Part shown: positions 13,288 to 26,559 of the stretch, in pieces
Position numbering within the stretch: the stretch's first letter is position 1
Layout: the number at the start of each line of letters is the position of its first letter
NCBI GenBank assembly: GCA_020698575.1
Contig: CM036239.1
Coordinates: 14,844,263 to 14,908,262 of the forward strand
Direction: 5' to 3'
From: Bostrychus sinensis
Taxonomy: Eukaryota > Chordata > Actinopteri > Gobiiformes > Eleotridae
DNA length: 64,000 nt
The notes under the pieces: model-generated
Told to the model about the DNA's origin: nothing
Database searches by the model: none
What the model saw: only the letters and a program-made list of their open reading frames with translations
Position numbers and translations under genes: made by a program

Positions 13288-13831
13288 CTTTTTGTCAAAG
13301 TGGAAGTTGGTTTCCTGCTGAGAAACACAGGAAAGTACATAAATAAAACCAACAATAACGACATTAGCCAAAGAAAGCATTTTCTGCAGTATACAGGCCT
13401 ATGCATTTCTATTCTCGGGACAGTACAGTTCCAGTGATTCTATCTGCAATGCTGTACCTTTCTGTGAGAACTCAGTGATTATGCCAGAGGAGAGCAGCCC
13501 GCATCCTTTAGCTCTGCACACATCCAGACTCACACACTAAAGTGGCAGCGTAATAACCTCAGTGAACTCAACCTCAGGCAGATATGCCTTCACCCTTCCA
13601 CCCATATTCATGCAAGAGAATCACATCCTAAGTAAAAGGTATATATACCTACTGTGCAGCAAATGTTGTGTCATCCAGCAGTGCAAGGATGCAGCATACT
13701 GTTGTGCATGGCACCAACACTCAAAGTCCACAACTTCAGAGAGACTCCACTGTCATTGTGCAGCATTTCCCCACAGAACGCATTCACCTTACACACACAC
13801 ACGCTCACTGCAGCCAATCCAAACTCAGTGG

Positions 13832-13841
13832 CACACACACG

Positions 13842-13922
<81 letters not shown>
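13832..13922. repeat. (AC)n microsatellite
   Basis: A dinucleotide array of about 90 bp. It is pure from about 13845, with a few AC/GC interruptions at its left end. It creates meaningless open frames of poly-Thr/His or Val/Cys in several frames. Confidence 0.97.
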
Positions 13923-13924
<2 letters not shown>

Positions 13925-14143
13925 GCAATAGTAGGTGGTTTGAAAGAAATTTATCAAGTGACAATTAGCTATGATACATACCCTGCACACACACAGATCT
14001 GCAAATAACAATACTATTTGGTTGTACTCTCAAAGGCAATACCTATCTCTTAACAGTCATGACAATAGATTTTATGCTGCTGCTGTAGCTCATGACTCCA
14101 TCTACTGGCGGAAGTTATATAACACATTGTAAAAGACTGCACT

Positions 14144-14198
14144 ATGTGTGTGTGTGTGTGTGTGTGTGTACGTGCATGTGTGCATGTGCGTGTGTGTC
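14144..14198. repeat. (TG)n microsatellite, imperfect
   Basis: TG-rich tract with interruptions (TACG, CATG). It lies about 220 bp right of the larger AC array and is complementary in sense. Confidence 0.85.
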
Positions 14199-14615
14199 CA
14201 TTAGCACCCGTTTGGATTGATTGTTCTTCATGCCCCCTCCCTCTTTATCTTCATTCACTCTTAAATTGCTGATGTGCTGGCCCCTCTGCCAGTAGGAGAA
14301 CTGCAGTCAGCAGAAAGACACTGCAGCACACATCAACTGTGCCATCTCATCACACACACACACACATACTTGGGGCAGGGGGCTCTCATGTGGTATGTTC
14401 TTTTTGGAAAACTGGCCAGTATTTAGTCATTAGGTCATTAGGTCCGGAGCCATTGGTGTGTGAAATTAGAATAATGAATGGAGTGAGATACAGCACAAAA
14501 ACAGCCGCTGTTGGTGTTTCAGCACTTTAGCAGGTGTTAACTATAAAGCAGCCTTTTGCAGATATTAATGTGATGTGTGATCTCTGGAAAAGATAACAAA
14601 TTACTAAAGCACACA

Positions 14616-14693
14616 GTTTACCCTCCATCTGTGTGGAGGGTAAACAAGGTGAGGTCATTCCAGGCCAGGTGTGTGCCAGTGTGGCCTGGAATG
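14616..14693. repeat. Two adjacent perfect hairpins
   Basis: GTTTACCCTCCA at 14616-14627 pairs with TGGAGGGTAAAC at 14634-14645 (12-bp stem, 6-nt loop). Ten bases later CATTCCAGGCCA at 14656-14667 pairs with TGGCCTGGAATG at 14682-14693 (12-bp stem, 14-nt loop). No gene is recognised around them. Function unknown. Confidence 0.85.
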
Positions 14694-16206
14694 TCCACAA
14701 AAACATGCTCATACACTTGCCCATATTTACATCTGTTTGAACCACAGCCCGTAGAGCCATACACATTTTTATACTAATCCTGTAGCTGGGCTTTGATAAA
14801 TGTTTACAGAGAAAGTTGGCTGATTTGTTTTTCCATGTTTGGTAAAGCTTTTAGTTCATCTGTATTAACAACTACACTAAAGTGTTCCATTACAATGTTT
14901 TCCTTAAGATCGTTTATGAACCACATCCCCCCATTGTCTTGAACACCAAATGCACTATTCAATAACCTTGTGTGTAAATAATTACACTAAAGGCAGATAG
15001 AATGTACTACTCTCAAGTACAACAACTTGGTTTTGTTGATCTAAAGATGTTTTTATACTGAGGGTACTCTGACTCACAGCTGTGTTTTTTCTTTATCATT
15101 CTGTCCAAACTATAGTTTTCTCACAGCTTACTGTAAATCAGTTTGAGAAAATAACCTTTGCATGTGATTAGGGATGTAACAATTTTGGCAATATCTCACA
15201 TTCGTTGTGGACTTATTAAATATTAAAATATTAATATTAAATATTAAATATTAAATGGTATTCTCCCTGGGGCTAAAATGCATTTTCAGTTTTTTTGCTT
15301 TGGAATGGTAAAAAAAAACAATTTACATGCAGAGCACTAAATGCTAATAACGCTGTTAATAATAGTCTTACCACTACATATAAACTGTAAAACTTTTACT
15401 TTTACCTTTTGAATGTCTCTCCTAGCTTAATCAGAGTATGGTGTATACATACAGCAGTAGTCCCACAATGAACCACATTGTCCAGTTGCTCCATTCCCAT
15501 TAAGAGAAATTCAAATGGCCACCCCCCAATCAGTTTTACAGACAGCAAACTCCTGTCATAATTGGAGTAATCAGGCAATAATTCAGTTTTCTCAACCTGC
15601 AAGGACTATTTGTGTTAAGTCTAAAAGCACTTGCAAAAATTGTAAACACTTACATTTAGTCTACTATTCGCTCAAAGTGTTGGTCACGACACATAATGCT
15701 GTTAACTGCTAAGAAAAACAACACAAATCTTCAAGCACACACACAAAGCATTTCATATTTCTCATTTCTGAGGTTAGAGTTAGGACATCTCTACTCAAAT
15801 GTGTATTGTTAAAATAAACTGCAACCAAGGCACCCACATGCTATTTAATACAGCAGTTGTGATGATGTTACTTGTGTAACTTTAATTTAGCTTAATTTGC
15901 CATGCCAATTATGCCCAGTCACCAGAGAAACAATATGAATAAATAAAAGACCACTGCTTTGGAGCCCATAGGAAACATGTTTCTTGTGATGGACACATTG
16001 AGAAACAAAAGCCTCACAAAACTGTCTATAGGAGCAAAACTAAACAATGTTTGAAACTGCTAAAGCAGCTCCATTAAGAAAGCTAAAGGAAGATTTCTAG
16101 AAGAAAAATGAAATGCATAAAACCATAAAAGTCAATCAGAACTGTGTCTTTGGAGTTTGGTGGCTAACTGTGACTCTGTTCATGAACTATTTAACAGGTA
16201 AAACTT

Positions 16207-16352
16207 TATCCACAACAGACAAAAGCGGGTGAAGAAAACACTTAAATTTATATGGCAGAGCTGACATAGTGCAGTAGTAACATGACACATAGATGAGGTG
16301 ACTTTACTGTAGCCTGTTAGGATCTTTGAGTGAAATGTATGGATTCCATTGG
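16207..16352. repeat. Dispersed repeat, copy A
   Basis: Shares the blocks ATATGGCAGAGCTGACAT and CTTTGAGTGAAATGTATGGA with 17716-17848, in the same orientation, with indels between the blocks. Probably one interspersed repeat family of about 150 bp; not identified further. Confidence 0.6.
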
Positions 16353-17715
16353 ACAAGTTTTTAGGAAATGACATTATTTATGTTGAAAGCATAAAGTCAA
16401 GCTCTGTACACTACTTTCTTATGTCAAAGGCAGAAGGAATCGCTCACAACCACTGAGAAAAACAAGCACTAACTGTATACATAGTGCACTAAAAGTTAGA
16501 ATTTAATTGACAAACATAAACATGTTATTTTAATCCTTGGCCAATACAGAACCTTCCTATAAACAACAAGGTTTTGTGAGGAAACCCTTGGTGATAAATG
16601 TTGGTGTAGTTATTTCCCCCAAGATGTGTTATTCTCTCAAGCTGAGGGAAATGTTACTGGAAAGATCCTATATTCAGCATCTTACAAGTACAAGCAGACA
16701 CAGTGGTGTAAAATATTATGTATTCTATGTATTTAGGGTGGGGAACGAAGTGCAGGGTGGGGTAATTACCAGATTTGAAAAACGTAGCTCGGTTGATCCG
16801 ATTATGGCACAGTTTGAGTGTAGGGCTAAAATGAGTTCAACACACTGGTCTTTTCCCTCAACCCTAGCTAAAGCTAAACTTTTGACGTCACTGTCACACC
16901 ACCTGCTACAAAGACACCTCAGTTAGAGCACACTGGCTCTGTGATGCCATGTTTTCAAGGCCAGTGAAACACTGGGTGGAAACGCACACATTACAATTTC
17001 CGGTGCACTGCAGTTACTAAAATGCTACCTGTTTGCGGTACAGAAATAGTGACTGTTCTTAGTCCAACGCATAAAATTGTATTTGAGGGGTGAGAATCAA
17101 GAAGGCGTAAGTGACATTTTGGTAGAAATTGAGATATATCTATTTCAAATGAAAGCTTATGATTTTACTGACAAAATACCAAATAATAATCAATAATAAT
17201 AATCCATCAATCTAAATTTATTGACCACAAAACGCAGGGCTATCTTGAAAATAAGCTGTAAATGTATATGATTGCTATATCATTATTTAGAAATAGCATT
17301 AAAATGTGGAGCCAAAATGATAGGCCATTTTGGTTAGCCTGCACAGCAGAAGCTGGATTGTTGTAAGATTTGTGAGTTCACAAACTCACAAAAATCTGTC
17401 TCGTCAGTCTCACGCTGATTTGTTTGGGTCAGCGCCACTGATGGTTTGGGCCAATGGTGTGGCAGTATTGTCGCGAGTGGGCAGGTTTTAGATTTGCCGA
17501 CAGCAGCAATCCACTTAGCGATACTTTTTACAACAACATAACACGGTGAACATATGCTGCTATACATTTACAAAAACTGCTAAAATCCTTCAACATTTTT
17601 ATTACATTGTTTTACTATTGTAGCGGTTTGTTGTTTGTCTACGTTGCTATCATTACGTGAGCTAAAACAAATCATGGTCAACAGTCGACTTGCAACAGTG
17701 CAACTCAAATGTCCA

Positions 17716-17848
17716 CATATATCCACAGCAGACAAAAATAGGTAAAGAAAACACTTGCGAAACACAGTGTTTTAAATTAATATGGCAGAGCTGACATATT
17801 GCATTTGCTCGGCTCTTTGAGTGAAATGTATGGATTCCATTACCCAGG
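17716..17848. repeat. Dispersed repeat, copy B
   Basis: Second copy of the repeat at 16207-16352, 1.5 kb away. Similarity ends abruptly after the GGATTCCATT block in both copies. Confidence 0.6.
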
Positions 17849-19619
17849 TGTGTATAGTGAGTAAGCACGTGCTTTATCCATTCACTATCATGGTTGTAAC
17901 TCTTCAGCGAGAGCTGATTTTGAGATAAAAGTTTCAGTAATTTCACTCTGTATGATGTGACTGCAAACAGAGGAGTGTGTTAAGGTTGGCACCACCTTTA
18001 TAACAGTGAGCAGAGGATAGGGGTGGATTGAAATGCCTGCTTTATGGTCTTTCACCTAAACCCTGCTCTTTCACCCTGTGCTTACCCCAGAGTTCCCCAC
18101 TGTCCCCCACTGTGAGAGGTAATTTATTATACTTTTTCCAATCTCTGTTAATGGCCTACTTCAACCCTTTGTGAGGCCAAACGCTTAAAAGTTATCTGCT
18201 TCTTCATTCCAGCTTGACCTAATGTTTTTAAAGACATGGGTGAAGGTTTCAGTTTCCTTTTATATGGCTTCTTAAGGTGTCAGAGGTGAATGCCAGGGGT
18301 CAATGGTCAAAACTGGTCACAGAAAATGATTTTAACAGGCCAGAACCTTTAAGCATTAAGATGAGGTCAGATAAGATACTGACATAGGTTTTTCCCTGTC
18401 TCTATTTATCCAGCTTTTAAGCCAGCACAAAAATAAAAACACTAGCCTGGCCTGCCAGACAGTGTTGGTTACAAAGAAGTTAGTCTGGTATCTCTTCACT
18501 TAAGTGTCATTTCTATGGGTAGAACAATCACAAGCGAAGCAACTAATCAGAGAAACGAAGGGTGGAACGTAAGCAGTGCACTGCTGACCCAAACAAACAT
18601 GATGATTTGCCATTAAAACACCAGAAAACTGCATATTATGAGCAGCTCTGTACTTATTTCTGAATGGGGACAGCAGCAGAAGCCAGCTGTACAAAGATTT
18701 ATGAAAAAAGTGAGTTTGCTTGAATGTGGTCAGTATGTCAGCTGTCAACAGGACTTTACTGTTGCTAAACAACTACAAAGAAAAAAACAACAACAGAGGA
18801 CTGAACAACAAAGCAGACATAGGCACAATCAACAGGTTATGAAGGAAAGCACTTAACACCAATAATCTGGTGAGAGAAGTTATAAAATTAGCTTGGTAGC
18901 TCACACTACCTTGAATAGCTTTTGTCTTCGTAGGACGCACTGCAGATAAACGACTGTGAGAGACCAGTTCCAAATTGACCTGAGAGAAACGCTTCCCTCC
19001 GAGCGAGGAACAAGAAAAGAAAGTATGAGAGGCGGATTCATCAAGCTATAAAAACAAAACACCTTACCCTATATATGTAACTTCTATGTGATTCTGGTAG
19101 ACCAGAAAACATGGCATGCTGTTAACACAAATACAAATACAAACAGGGGAAGTCTCATGGCCAATACTCTGTACAAAACAACGTGACAAATGATATTGTT
19201 TAGTTCCTGAAGAGATACTTTCCACACAGCAAAAGAAACATAGACACACAAAAGCACATGTCCAAACTCTTGATTACTCAAATACAAAATGACTTTGTAA
19301 TGCTCTTCCTGACTGATGTGAAGCCCCTTTTATCTGAGTGAAGAGTTGACACAGGCCGATGGGTGGGAGTGTGGGGGGGCTCAACGGGGTAATGGGTAGA
19401 GGTCAGGGTGGAGCCACCGTGTCTAAGCCAAAGCGCAGAAAGAGATTTTGGGGAATAAAAGTTGCACACAACCCTGATGTTGTCACCTCTAAATCATTTG
19501 GCCTCTGCTGAATCCACTCAACCACAACTATGATAACTTTCAAAAGTATGTCAGAGGCAGAGTTAAAGAGAGGAGAGATAAATTTAGTTTTAAACAGGCA
19601 TTTATTACATCTTTCTTAC

Positions 19620-20945
19620 ACACCTGATCAAAATTTTAAGACCAGTTGAAAAATTGCAAGAATTTACATTTTGCACAGTTGGATCTTAAGGAGGTTCTAA
19701 GTGGAGCTTCAGAATGCAAAAAGAAGAAATGCAAGACAGCAATTTATAGAAAACAACAATTAAACTGAAATCGGCTGTTCATCAACTGCTCAAAAGTTTA
19801 AGACCACAGCCTGTAAAAGCCAAAATCTGTGCAAAAATGTGGATTTAGTGTCATTTCCTGTCAGGTATTCACACTGTCATGACCTCCTAATGGCGAACGC
19901 AAAAAAGCGTTCTCTCTTTGAACATGGTAGGATTGTTGAGCTGCATAAGCAAGGCCTCTTGCAGCGTCATCTGTCATTTTTAATTTATTAAAAGATCCTG
20001 AGGACTCTGGAACAAAAAAGTCAAGTAGTAGACACAAAAATGTTTTACCCACGCTAAGCTAGAAAATTTGATTGACTGTCCATCAAGACACAAAATGATC
20101 CTTAACCCAAATTGAGGCCATTACTGGTGCTGACTGCTGCCCAATAACCATCAGACTGTGACAAAAGGGCTTTAAAAACAAAAAACATATTCAAAGGTCT
20201 CGTCTCCTTCAACGCCACAAAATTGCCCGTTTGGACTTTGCAGGGGCGATAAACTGCAGCTGGCTCTGTGGAGATGTTGCAGCGGGCATCCCTCTTGACT
20301 GAGGGCCCTCGTCTGTGTGGTAATGACTGAGGGCCCTCGTCTGTGTGGTAATGACTGAGGGCCCTCGTCTGTGTGGTAATGACTGAGGGCCCTCGTCTGT
20401 GTGGTAATGACTGGATTTTTCAACAGGACGATACTGCAGTTCACAATCCCCGCCTGACAAAGAACAACGTCACTCTTTTGGACCATCCCGCGTGTTCCCC
20501 TGATCTAAATCCAACAGAGAACATTTGGGGATGGTTGCCAAGGGAAGTTTACAGAAATGGACATCAATTCCAGAGTTGATGCCCTTTGTGAAGCCATCTT
20601 CACTTGGAGCAACGTTCCCACTAGCCTCGTGGAAACACTCGCATGCCCAAACAAATTTTTGAAATATTCAACAAGAACAGTGGAGCTACTCATTACTCAG
20701 TCCTTTTTGAAAGTTTTATTTCGGTTTTGAGGAAGTTTTTGTTTTTTAGCTATGGTCTTAAACTTTTAAACAGCTGATGAATTTCAGTTTAATAGTTGTT
20801 TTCAATAAATTGCTTACTCTTACTGACTTACTTTTGTCTCACTCCTATTTCTTCTTTTTCCATTTTGAAGCTTAAAACCTTAAGATCCAACAGTGTAAAA
20901 TTTAAAATCTTGCAATTTTTCAACTCGTCTTAAATCCTTAAATCC
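19620..20945 (+). mobile_element. Tc1-like DNA transposon, inactive
   Basis: Terminal inverted repeats of about 100 bp: 19625-19735 matches the reverse complement of 20845-20945 (shared pieces AGTTGAAAAATTGCAAGA and GTTGGATCTTAAGG). Between them is a decayed transposase gene in plus orientation. The clearest part, about 20411-20577, encodes WIFQQDD, LLDHPACSPDLNPTENIWGW and similar, which hold the second catalytic Asp and the Glu of a DD34E triad. The amino-terminal part is disrupted, and a 28-bp tandem repeat interrupts the reading frame. Confidence 0.85.
20297..20408. repeat. 28-bp tandem repeat, 4 copies
   Basis: Four identical 28-nt units (GACTGAGGGCCCTCGTCTGT followed by GTGGTAAT) at 20297, 20325, 20353 and 20381, then a partial GACTG. 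Each contains the palindrome GAGGGCCCTC. The array lies inside the Tc1-like element. Confidence 0.95.
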
Positions 20946-21011
20946 TTTGTCTGTCAGTACTGTACTGTCCAACTAACAACAAATCACGTGAATAGGACAG
21001 TTGAAAACAAT

Positions 21012-21043
21012 AAATAAATAATAAATAAATAAATAAATAAATA
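21012..21043. repeat. (AAAT)n microsatellite
   Basis: About eight tandem AAAT units, one of them imperfect at the left, just right of the Tc1-like element. Confidence 0.85.
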
Positions 21044-21339
21044 AGAGACAGGGAATAAAATAAGTATGCACAACGGACTTGTTTACTGTGTGTCATGGCG
21101 AAAAAAGGACATCCCAGGAAAGGAGAAACTTAGTGAAAGTGTATCCAGAGAGGGCTACTGCCTCCGAAAATGTATAAGTTTATTAGATGGTAGGCTAACA
21201 AGTCGCTTTGCAAGCCGGGCAATGCCTTTTGGTGGGATTGATAAGTTCTTGAAAATAATGTATGCCTATCCATCCAAATAAAGTACCCAGCTATTCATTT
21301 TAGTTACATTAGGCTATTATTTAAGACTAGGTCCTTAGA

Positions 21340-21720
21340 ACATGCATTACCTCAGAATTGGATAAGGCAGTGATGTCTTGTCCCACGATAAGGTAAGATA
21401 CCGCAGGTCCCCGCAGGCAGAGATGTTTTCCCTCGAGTAACAGGTCCAACAATAAGTCGCCTCCAACTGGCAGCGCGCAAGGCTCTGACGCTCCTCCTCG
21501 TGCCCATGCGCCAAGATGAGAGGGTCTGGGCAGGTGATCCGCGCGCCAACAGTGCTCAATTTCAGTAACTTCCCAAAAAATGTTTCCTAAAAGTTGTAAT
21601 AGGCTCGATAATAAAATTAAGAGCGGTGTAGAGCGGCTGTTGTTCCGAAACACCTGTTCATTTAGCAAAACAGAACAGACAGAGGCTACACACACCCTTT
21701 TCTGACATCTCGATCCAAGG
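21340..21720 (-). promoter_or_regulatory. CpG-richer patch, candidate distal hapln1 promoter/first exon
   Basis: This stretch is clearly richer in CpG than its AT-rich surroundings and lies about 8 kb upstream of the hapln1 coding start. hapln1 needs at least one upstream non-coding exon, since a splice acceptor precedes its ATG. The link is inference; it could be an unrelated CpG patch or enhancer. Confidence 0.25.
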
Positions 21721-24147
21721 ACGAACCGCTGTTGCTCAACATGTTTACTTTATCACAGTCTCTGGGGTCTGCAGGCAAAAGTGCGTTTTCAGTAGAGTGG
21801 ATATTTATGGAGATGAAGCCAATTCTGCCAACAGATTATCAAACGCTTTTGACGGGTTCAATAATTTTCATGTTTTGGTGAGAAATTGTTGTAAAATTAC
21901 ACACTGTTACTTTCATTGTCCACACATCCAGAGAGTAATAAAAGCTGCACCTTGAAGAGTAATCTGCCTAAACTGTCTGATATAACTGAAATTTATCCAG
22001 ACTTGCATAAATAATCTTACTTCTTGATTTGTTTTAAGCACTCGTGTATAAATAACATTGGAATAATAAAACTATTGCTATTTGCTATCCATCCTTTGAA
22101 AGACAAGAAATAAAATGAAGGCAACTTACATAAAATTATGCAAGTTTTATTTGTGATGTGCTACGTTGTCCCATGACTTTTATGGCACTTACTCTCAGCA
22201 TGATACAAATCCAGAGGCAGTTTCTCTAAAGGTTGTGTTTACTTTGATCTGTGTGTTGTGGGTAGTTTTATTGCTGCCCTTTTTGTGCAAATCACAGCTT
22301 TTTTAAGGCAGTATCCGCCATTGTCTTTTTAACACACTGACATTATTTTAATAATGGTTAGCCATAGTTAAAAATCTGAACCCATAATCAAAGTCTTTCG
22401 ATGCATTTCAGCACACAGTTTAATCAGATTAGTAAAACATTTTTTGTGAGCTGTCATGGTTTAAGGTTAGTACAGCTGTAAAGTCTTACCCCCACTCACT
22501 CTGCAAAACTGCACCATTAACTCAGCCATTGTTGCGGTCACTGAGCTTTTCCATCACACAATTAAAGTCATAAAAAGTTGAAAAGGTCAGCAATCAGACA
22601 CCAGTCAGCTTTGTTAGACTCAGAAAGACATTGTTAAAGAAAACCAGTCTTTTGGTAAGTGTTGGTGGTGCTGTCCTGTAGCTGACAGAGCAGTTGTGAT
22701 GGGACTTCAAAAGATCTGCAACTTCCTCTGTGAAAGACAATGGTACATAAAATAATTTATGTTGGGTAGTTTTGTTTTTATTGTTTCATATCAGCTAAAG
22801 GGGACTTAAGCAGAGTCAGAGTTTGTGTACACATATGTAGAGTGTGAACAGGGGGTCTTTGTATGAGTCTGGGGTGGGGTTCAGGGGAATTTAGTTTAAT
22901 GACACGAACACATAGTTGCCTAACACTAAGGATTTAATATGCTTCTAGAGTAACCTCCACACCCCACAAACTCTGTATGAAGAGCCATTCACAATTCATG
23001 TGAAAGACGACTAAAGAGAATAATATAAACATAAAAATTTGGAATTCTCAACTTGCCCAGAATGTTGTTACTTAAACTTAGTTAAAAATGTGTCTCAAGT
23101 TTTCCCTTTGTGGGAAAGAAATAGCCTACTGAAAAACTTCTCTGTGTTGTACAGACTGTTTCCAAGTTTGTCAAACACAGAACGTGCTTTCTGAAGCAGG
23201 TCTGGCCTCACTCCACCCTGCCCCCGCCATCACCCCACAGCAGTCCCGATGTGGACACTCTGAGGATAAATGTCCAGCTTTGTGTTTACACCACATATAC
23301 TCCATCAGCTCACTCAAATGTGGTTTTCTTAGACAGATGCCTCTGTATGGCCATCTGATTGTGAATCCTGGAAATGCTCTGGTTATTAAGCCCCTTCTCA
23401 CATTTAGCTCAGCAACAAGAGCAGGGTTCATGGTCAGTCTGTCAGGAGAAAGAGGAGACATGAAATATTACCTCTGTCTGAGGACAGCCCAGAGGCTGAG
23501 CTGGAGTTCAAGCACAGGACAGCAGCATCTCTCTTGACTACCATCCTCAAAGGACCTCTTTGGTCCTGTGTCAATGCACAAAACACAACTTTACATGAGG
23601 TGAACTGTTCATATCAGTATGAAGAGTTTTGTCAGTTAATCACACTCCATCCTATTTGATCTGTTGAGGGTACAATGAATACACAAAAGTAGATGAGTAG
23701 AGACATGTGTCTCTTGACAATTATTTGAGCAGGTCTCCAGGTATATCGTCTTATAAAAGCTCATACATAGTCCTTCCCCACCTCTTTCAAGGGAATTCCT
23801 TAAAACACTGGGTGTAGTCAAAAGATTGGAGTTTTGCTGAATAAGATTAACTGAGGATGTCACTGTGGAAAACAGATGAGTATTTCCTGGGACTAAGATA
23901 GGACTTGTCTCTATCTGAGCTCACAGATGTGAGACAGGAGACACACTTGGAGATAGGGGGAGACCCAGCGGCTCCTTACACAAAACTATCAGTGAGAGCT
24001 GTCAATGGGAAATCTGTAATAGTGTTAAGAAGACACTCAGCAAAACATGAAACCCTCTGAAAAAATTTAGGCTGATGCACAGGGACAAAATTCTCTCTCG
24101 CTTTCAAACATCAAATACAAAATACAAAAATGTCCTTTTTTGTCAAG

Positions 24148-25763
24148 TGATAAAAATGAATGAATGAATTTATTGAACATAAATACAATATACAATATAC
24201 ATTAACAAAAAAATCCCCCAATATTAGAGTCATTAGTTTAAGGTATACAGAATACAGATATACATTTCATATTTTTAAAGAGAAAAAAAGTATTTAATGT
24301 TCAAAAGGTGCAGAATGAAGCTAAGCTTATTTATTTCTACCCCTTTTATACAATTTTTATGTTATCCATGATCATAATCAGCAATATGTACAAACAAAAT
24401 CTACTAAAACTGCCTACACGGAGTCAGACTGTTTTAAAACAAATCACACTGTAATGATATCAATAAAAGTCTTAACCTCTTTCTTCACTCAGGTGTTTCT
24501 CTAATAATGATTTTTTTGTACATCATTCTAAATTGAAATACGTTTTGGGATTTTTTAAACATCTCTTCTAGACTATTCCACAAACTTACTCCACATATGG
24601 CTGTACTCATTTGTCTTACTGTTGTGCGTTCTTTTACTTTTTTAAAGTTTAACTCACCCCTCAGAATGTACCCCCCTTCTCTTTGTTTAAAATGTGTTGT
24701 TTACTTCCTGGAAGCAAACAATTTCTTACTTTTACTTTATTTGAGCGGTTTTAAACTTTATTAAATCCATAAATTTCAGTACTTTTGACTTTAAAAATAA
24801 AACATTTGTGTGTTCTCTAAATCCTACATTATAAACTATCCTAAGTATTTTTTTTTTGCAATATACATAATGGCTGGAGGGTGGTTTTGTATGTGTTTCC
24901 CCATATTTCCACACAGTAAGATAAATATGGAAAGACCATTGAAGAGTATAAAAGTAACAAAGACTTATAATCCAAAATATGCTTTGTTTTCCCCAGTACT
25001 GCTATGCTCTTTGATATTTTATACATGATGTTTCCAGCAGAATTTATGATCTACAATTACACCAAGAAATTTATGTTCATATACTCTTTCAATGCAAATA
25101 TTATCTATCAATACTTTAACACAAGGGTCCACTTTATGATTTCCAAACCACATAATTTTTGCTTTACTCAAATTTTGCAATAATTTATTATGGTTAAACC
25201 AACACTTTAATATATTAATTTCTGTTGTGATTGTTTCAAGAACCTGCTGCCAATTATCCCCAGTACAAAGAATGTTAGTGTCATCAGCAAACAAAAAGAA
25301 ATGTAATCTATTTGATATGTTACATATGTCATTAATATATATTATAAACAAATTTGGCCCTAAATCTGAGCCTTGGGGTACTACACAGTGTATATCCAAA
25401 AATGATGACCTATGTTCTGCTATTTGCACAAATTGTTGTCTATTTTGTAAATAACTTTTTAACCAATTTAACACTACACCTCTTATGCCATACATTTCCT
25501 AGTTTATTAAATAATATATTGTGATTAATAGTATCAAATGCCTTTTTGAGATCAACAAATATCCCTGCTACACACTGCTTGTTGTCAATACACTTTGTAA
25601 TTTCTTCAGTCAATTCTATTAGGGCTAAAGAAGTTGATCTCTCTGATCTGAATCCATATTGGCTGTCACTGATTAGTTTATGTTTATCCATGAATTTCAT
25701 TATTCTTTCAGAAAAAGAGGCTCCCATTATTCCTCCAGCAGAATCACAAAACGCCTGTAACTA
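24148..25763 (-). mobile_element. 5'-truncated non-LTR retrotransposon (Rex1/CR1-L2-type RT)
   Basis: Minus-strand fragments encode reverse transcriptase motifs in order: QYGFRSERSTS and FVDLKKAFDT (25440-25727), then VVPQGSDLGP and FADDTN (25019-25495), then a C-terminal piece with YLSYCVEIWGN (24841-25026). Frames change between pieces, so the enzyme is inactive. The low-coordinate end has AATAAA followed by short ATTC-type repeats, as expected for the 3' end of a LINE. Homology stops at about 25763, meaning 5' truncation. Clade assignment is tentative. Confidence 0.82.
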
Positions 25764-26249
25764 AAGGTTTAAATGGCTTTATCTGACTGCATACCAGTGT
25801 CTGGATAACTTGAGAGATTGCCCCTACTTGTCATTGCCATATTTTTAAGGGGGCAGTAATATTGTCAATAAATCACCACCAGAGGTCACTGCTTTTCTCC
25901 CAAACATTAAAATGTGCTACTTGACGTGACTCCAACATTTTTGGAATCAATTAAAAATGTTAAAAGATGTTTTTCTACCTCTAAAATGTTATCAGCAATG
26001 CAAAATAGGGTCTACTATGCAACCTTTTAACTGCATTTGAATCCTACAATTTTAATCTTGTAATAAAAATGCAGTCCTAAAACAGACCAATCAGATTTTC
26101 AAACATGCAGAGCACATAACCTGTTGGAGCCCATCATACACTCCCAGAGTTTAGTCTGTGACCTGAAGGTGAAAAGAAAAAGGGTCTGGTTCTTTAAGAC
26201 TGTTATGTATCTTATCTCTTGTATTTTTCAAAAAATAAAATTCTCAATG

Positions 26250-26277
26250 TAAAAAAAAAAAAAAAAAAAAAAAAAAA
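26250..26277 (+). repeat. Poly(A) tract preceded by AATAAA
   Basis: About 28 A residues follow AATAAA by about 10-15 nt. This is the mark of a retroposed transcript end or a LINE/SINE tail. No coding similarity was seen upstream. Confidence 0.7.
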
Positions 26278-26461
26278 CTGTGTAAAGGAATATATTTAGG
26301 CTATTTAGTTAGTTAGTTAGTTTAGTTCATCATTTTTAGTTCACCAGTGACTGCTTCTCTAAGTAAAATTCTGCAAAAATGCATTTGTAACTTCACCTTT
26401 TAATTCAAATTTAAATTCAGACATCCATGGTTTCAGATTACATATTTAAAGCAAATTAAGC

Positions 26462-26495
<34 letters not shown>

Positions 26496-26504
26496 GCAAA
26501 AATC

Positions 26505-26540
<36 letters not shown>

Positions 26541-26559
26541 GTTATTATTATTGTTATTA

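Noticed and set aside
13562..14011. Overlapping open frames of about 70-150 codons across both strands
   Set aside because: They are created by the (AC)n array (poly Thr-His / Val-Cys) and have no family similarity.
20297..20408. CRISPR-like repeat array
   Set aside because: Units are directly adjacent with no spacers, and the genome is eukaryotic; it is a tandem repeat.
21327..21695. 122-codon minus-strand open frame
   Set aside because: No start context, conservation or domain supports it. The openness is explained by the GC/CpG-rich composition of the patch.
23171..23537. Overlapping frames of about 96 and 117 codons on opposite strands
   Set aside because: No recognisable domain; the low stop density follows from a locally GC-richer segment.
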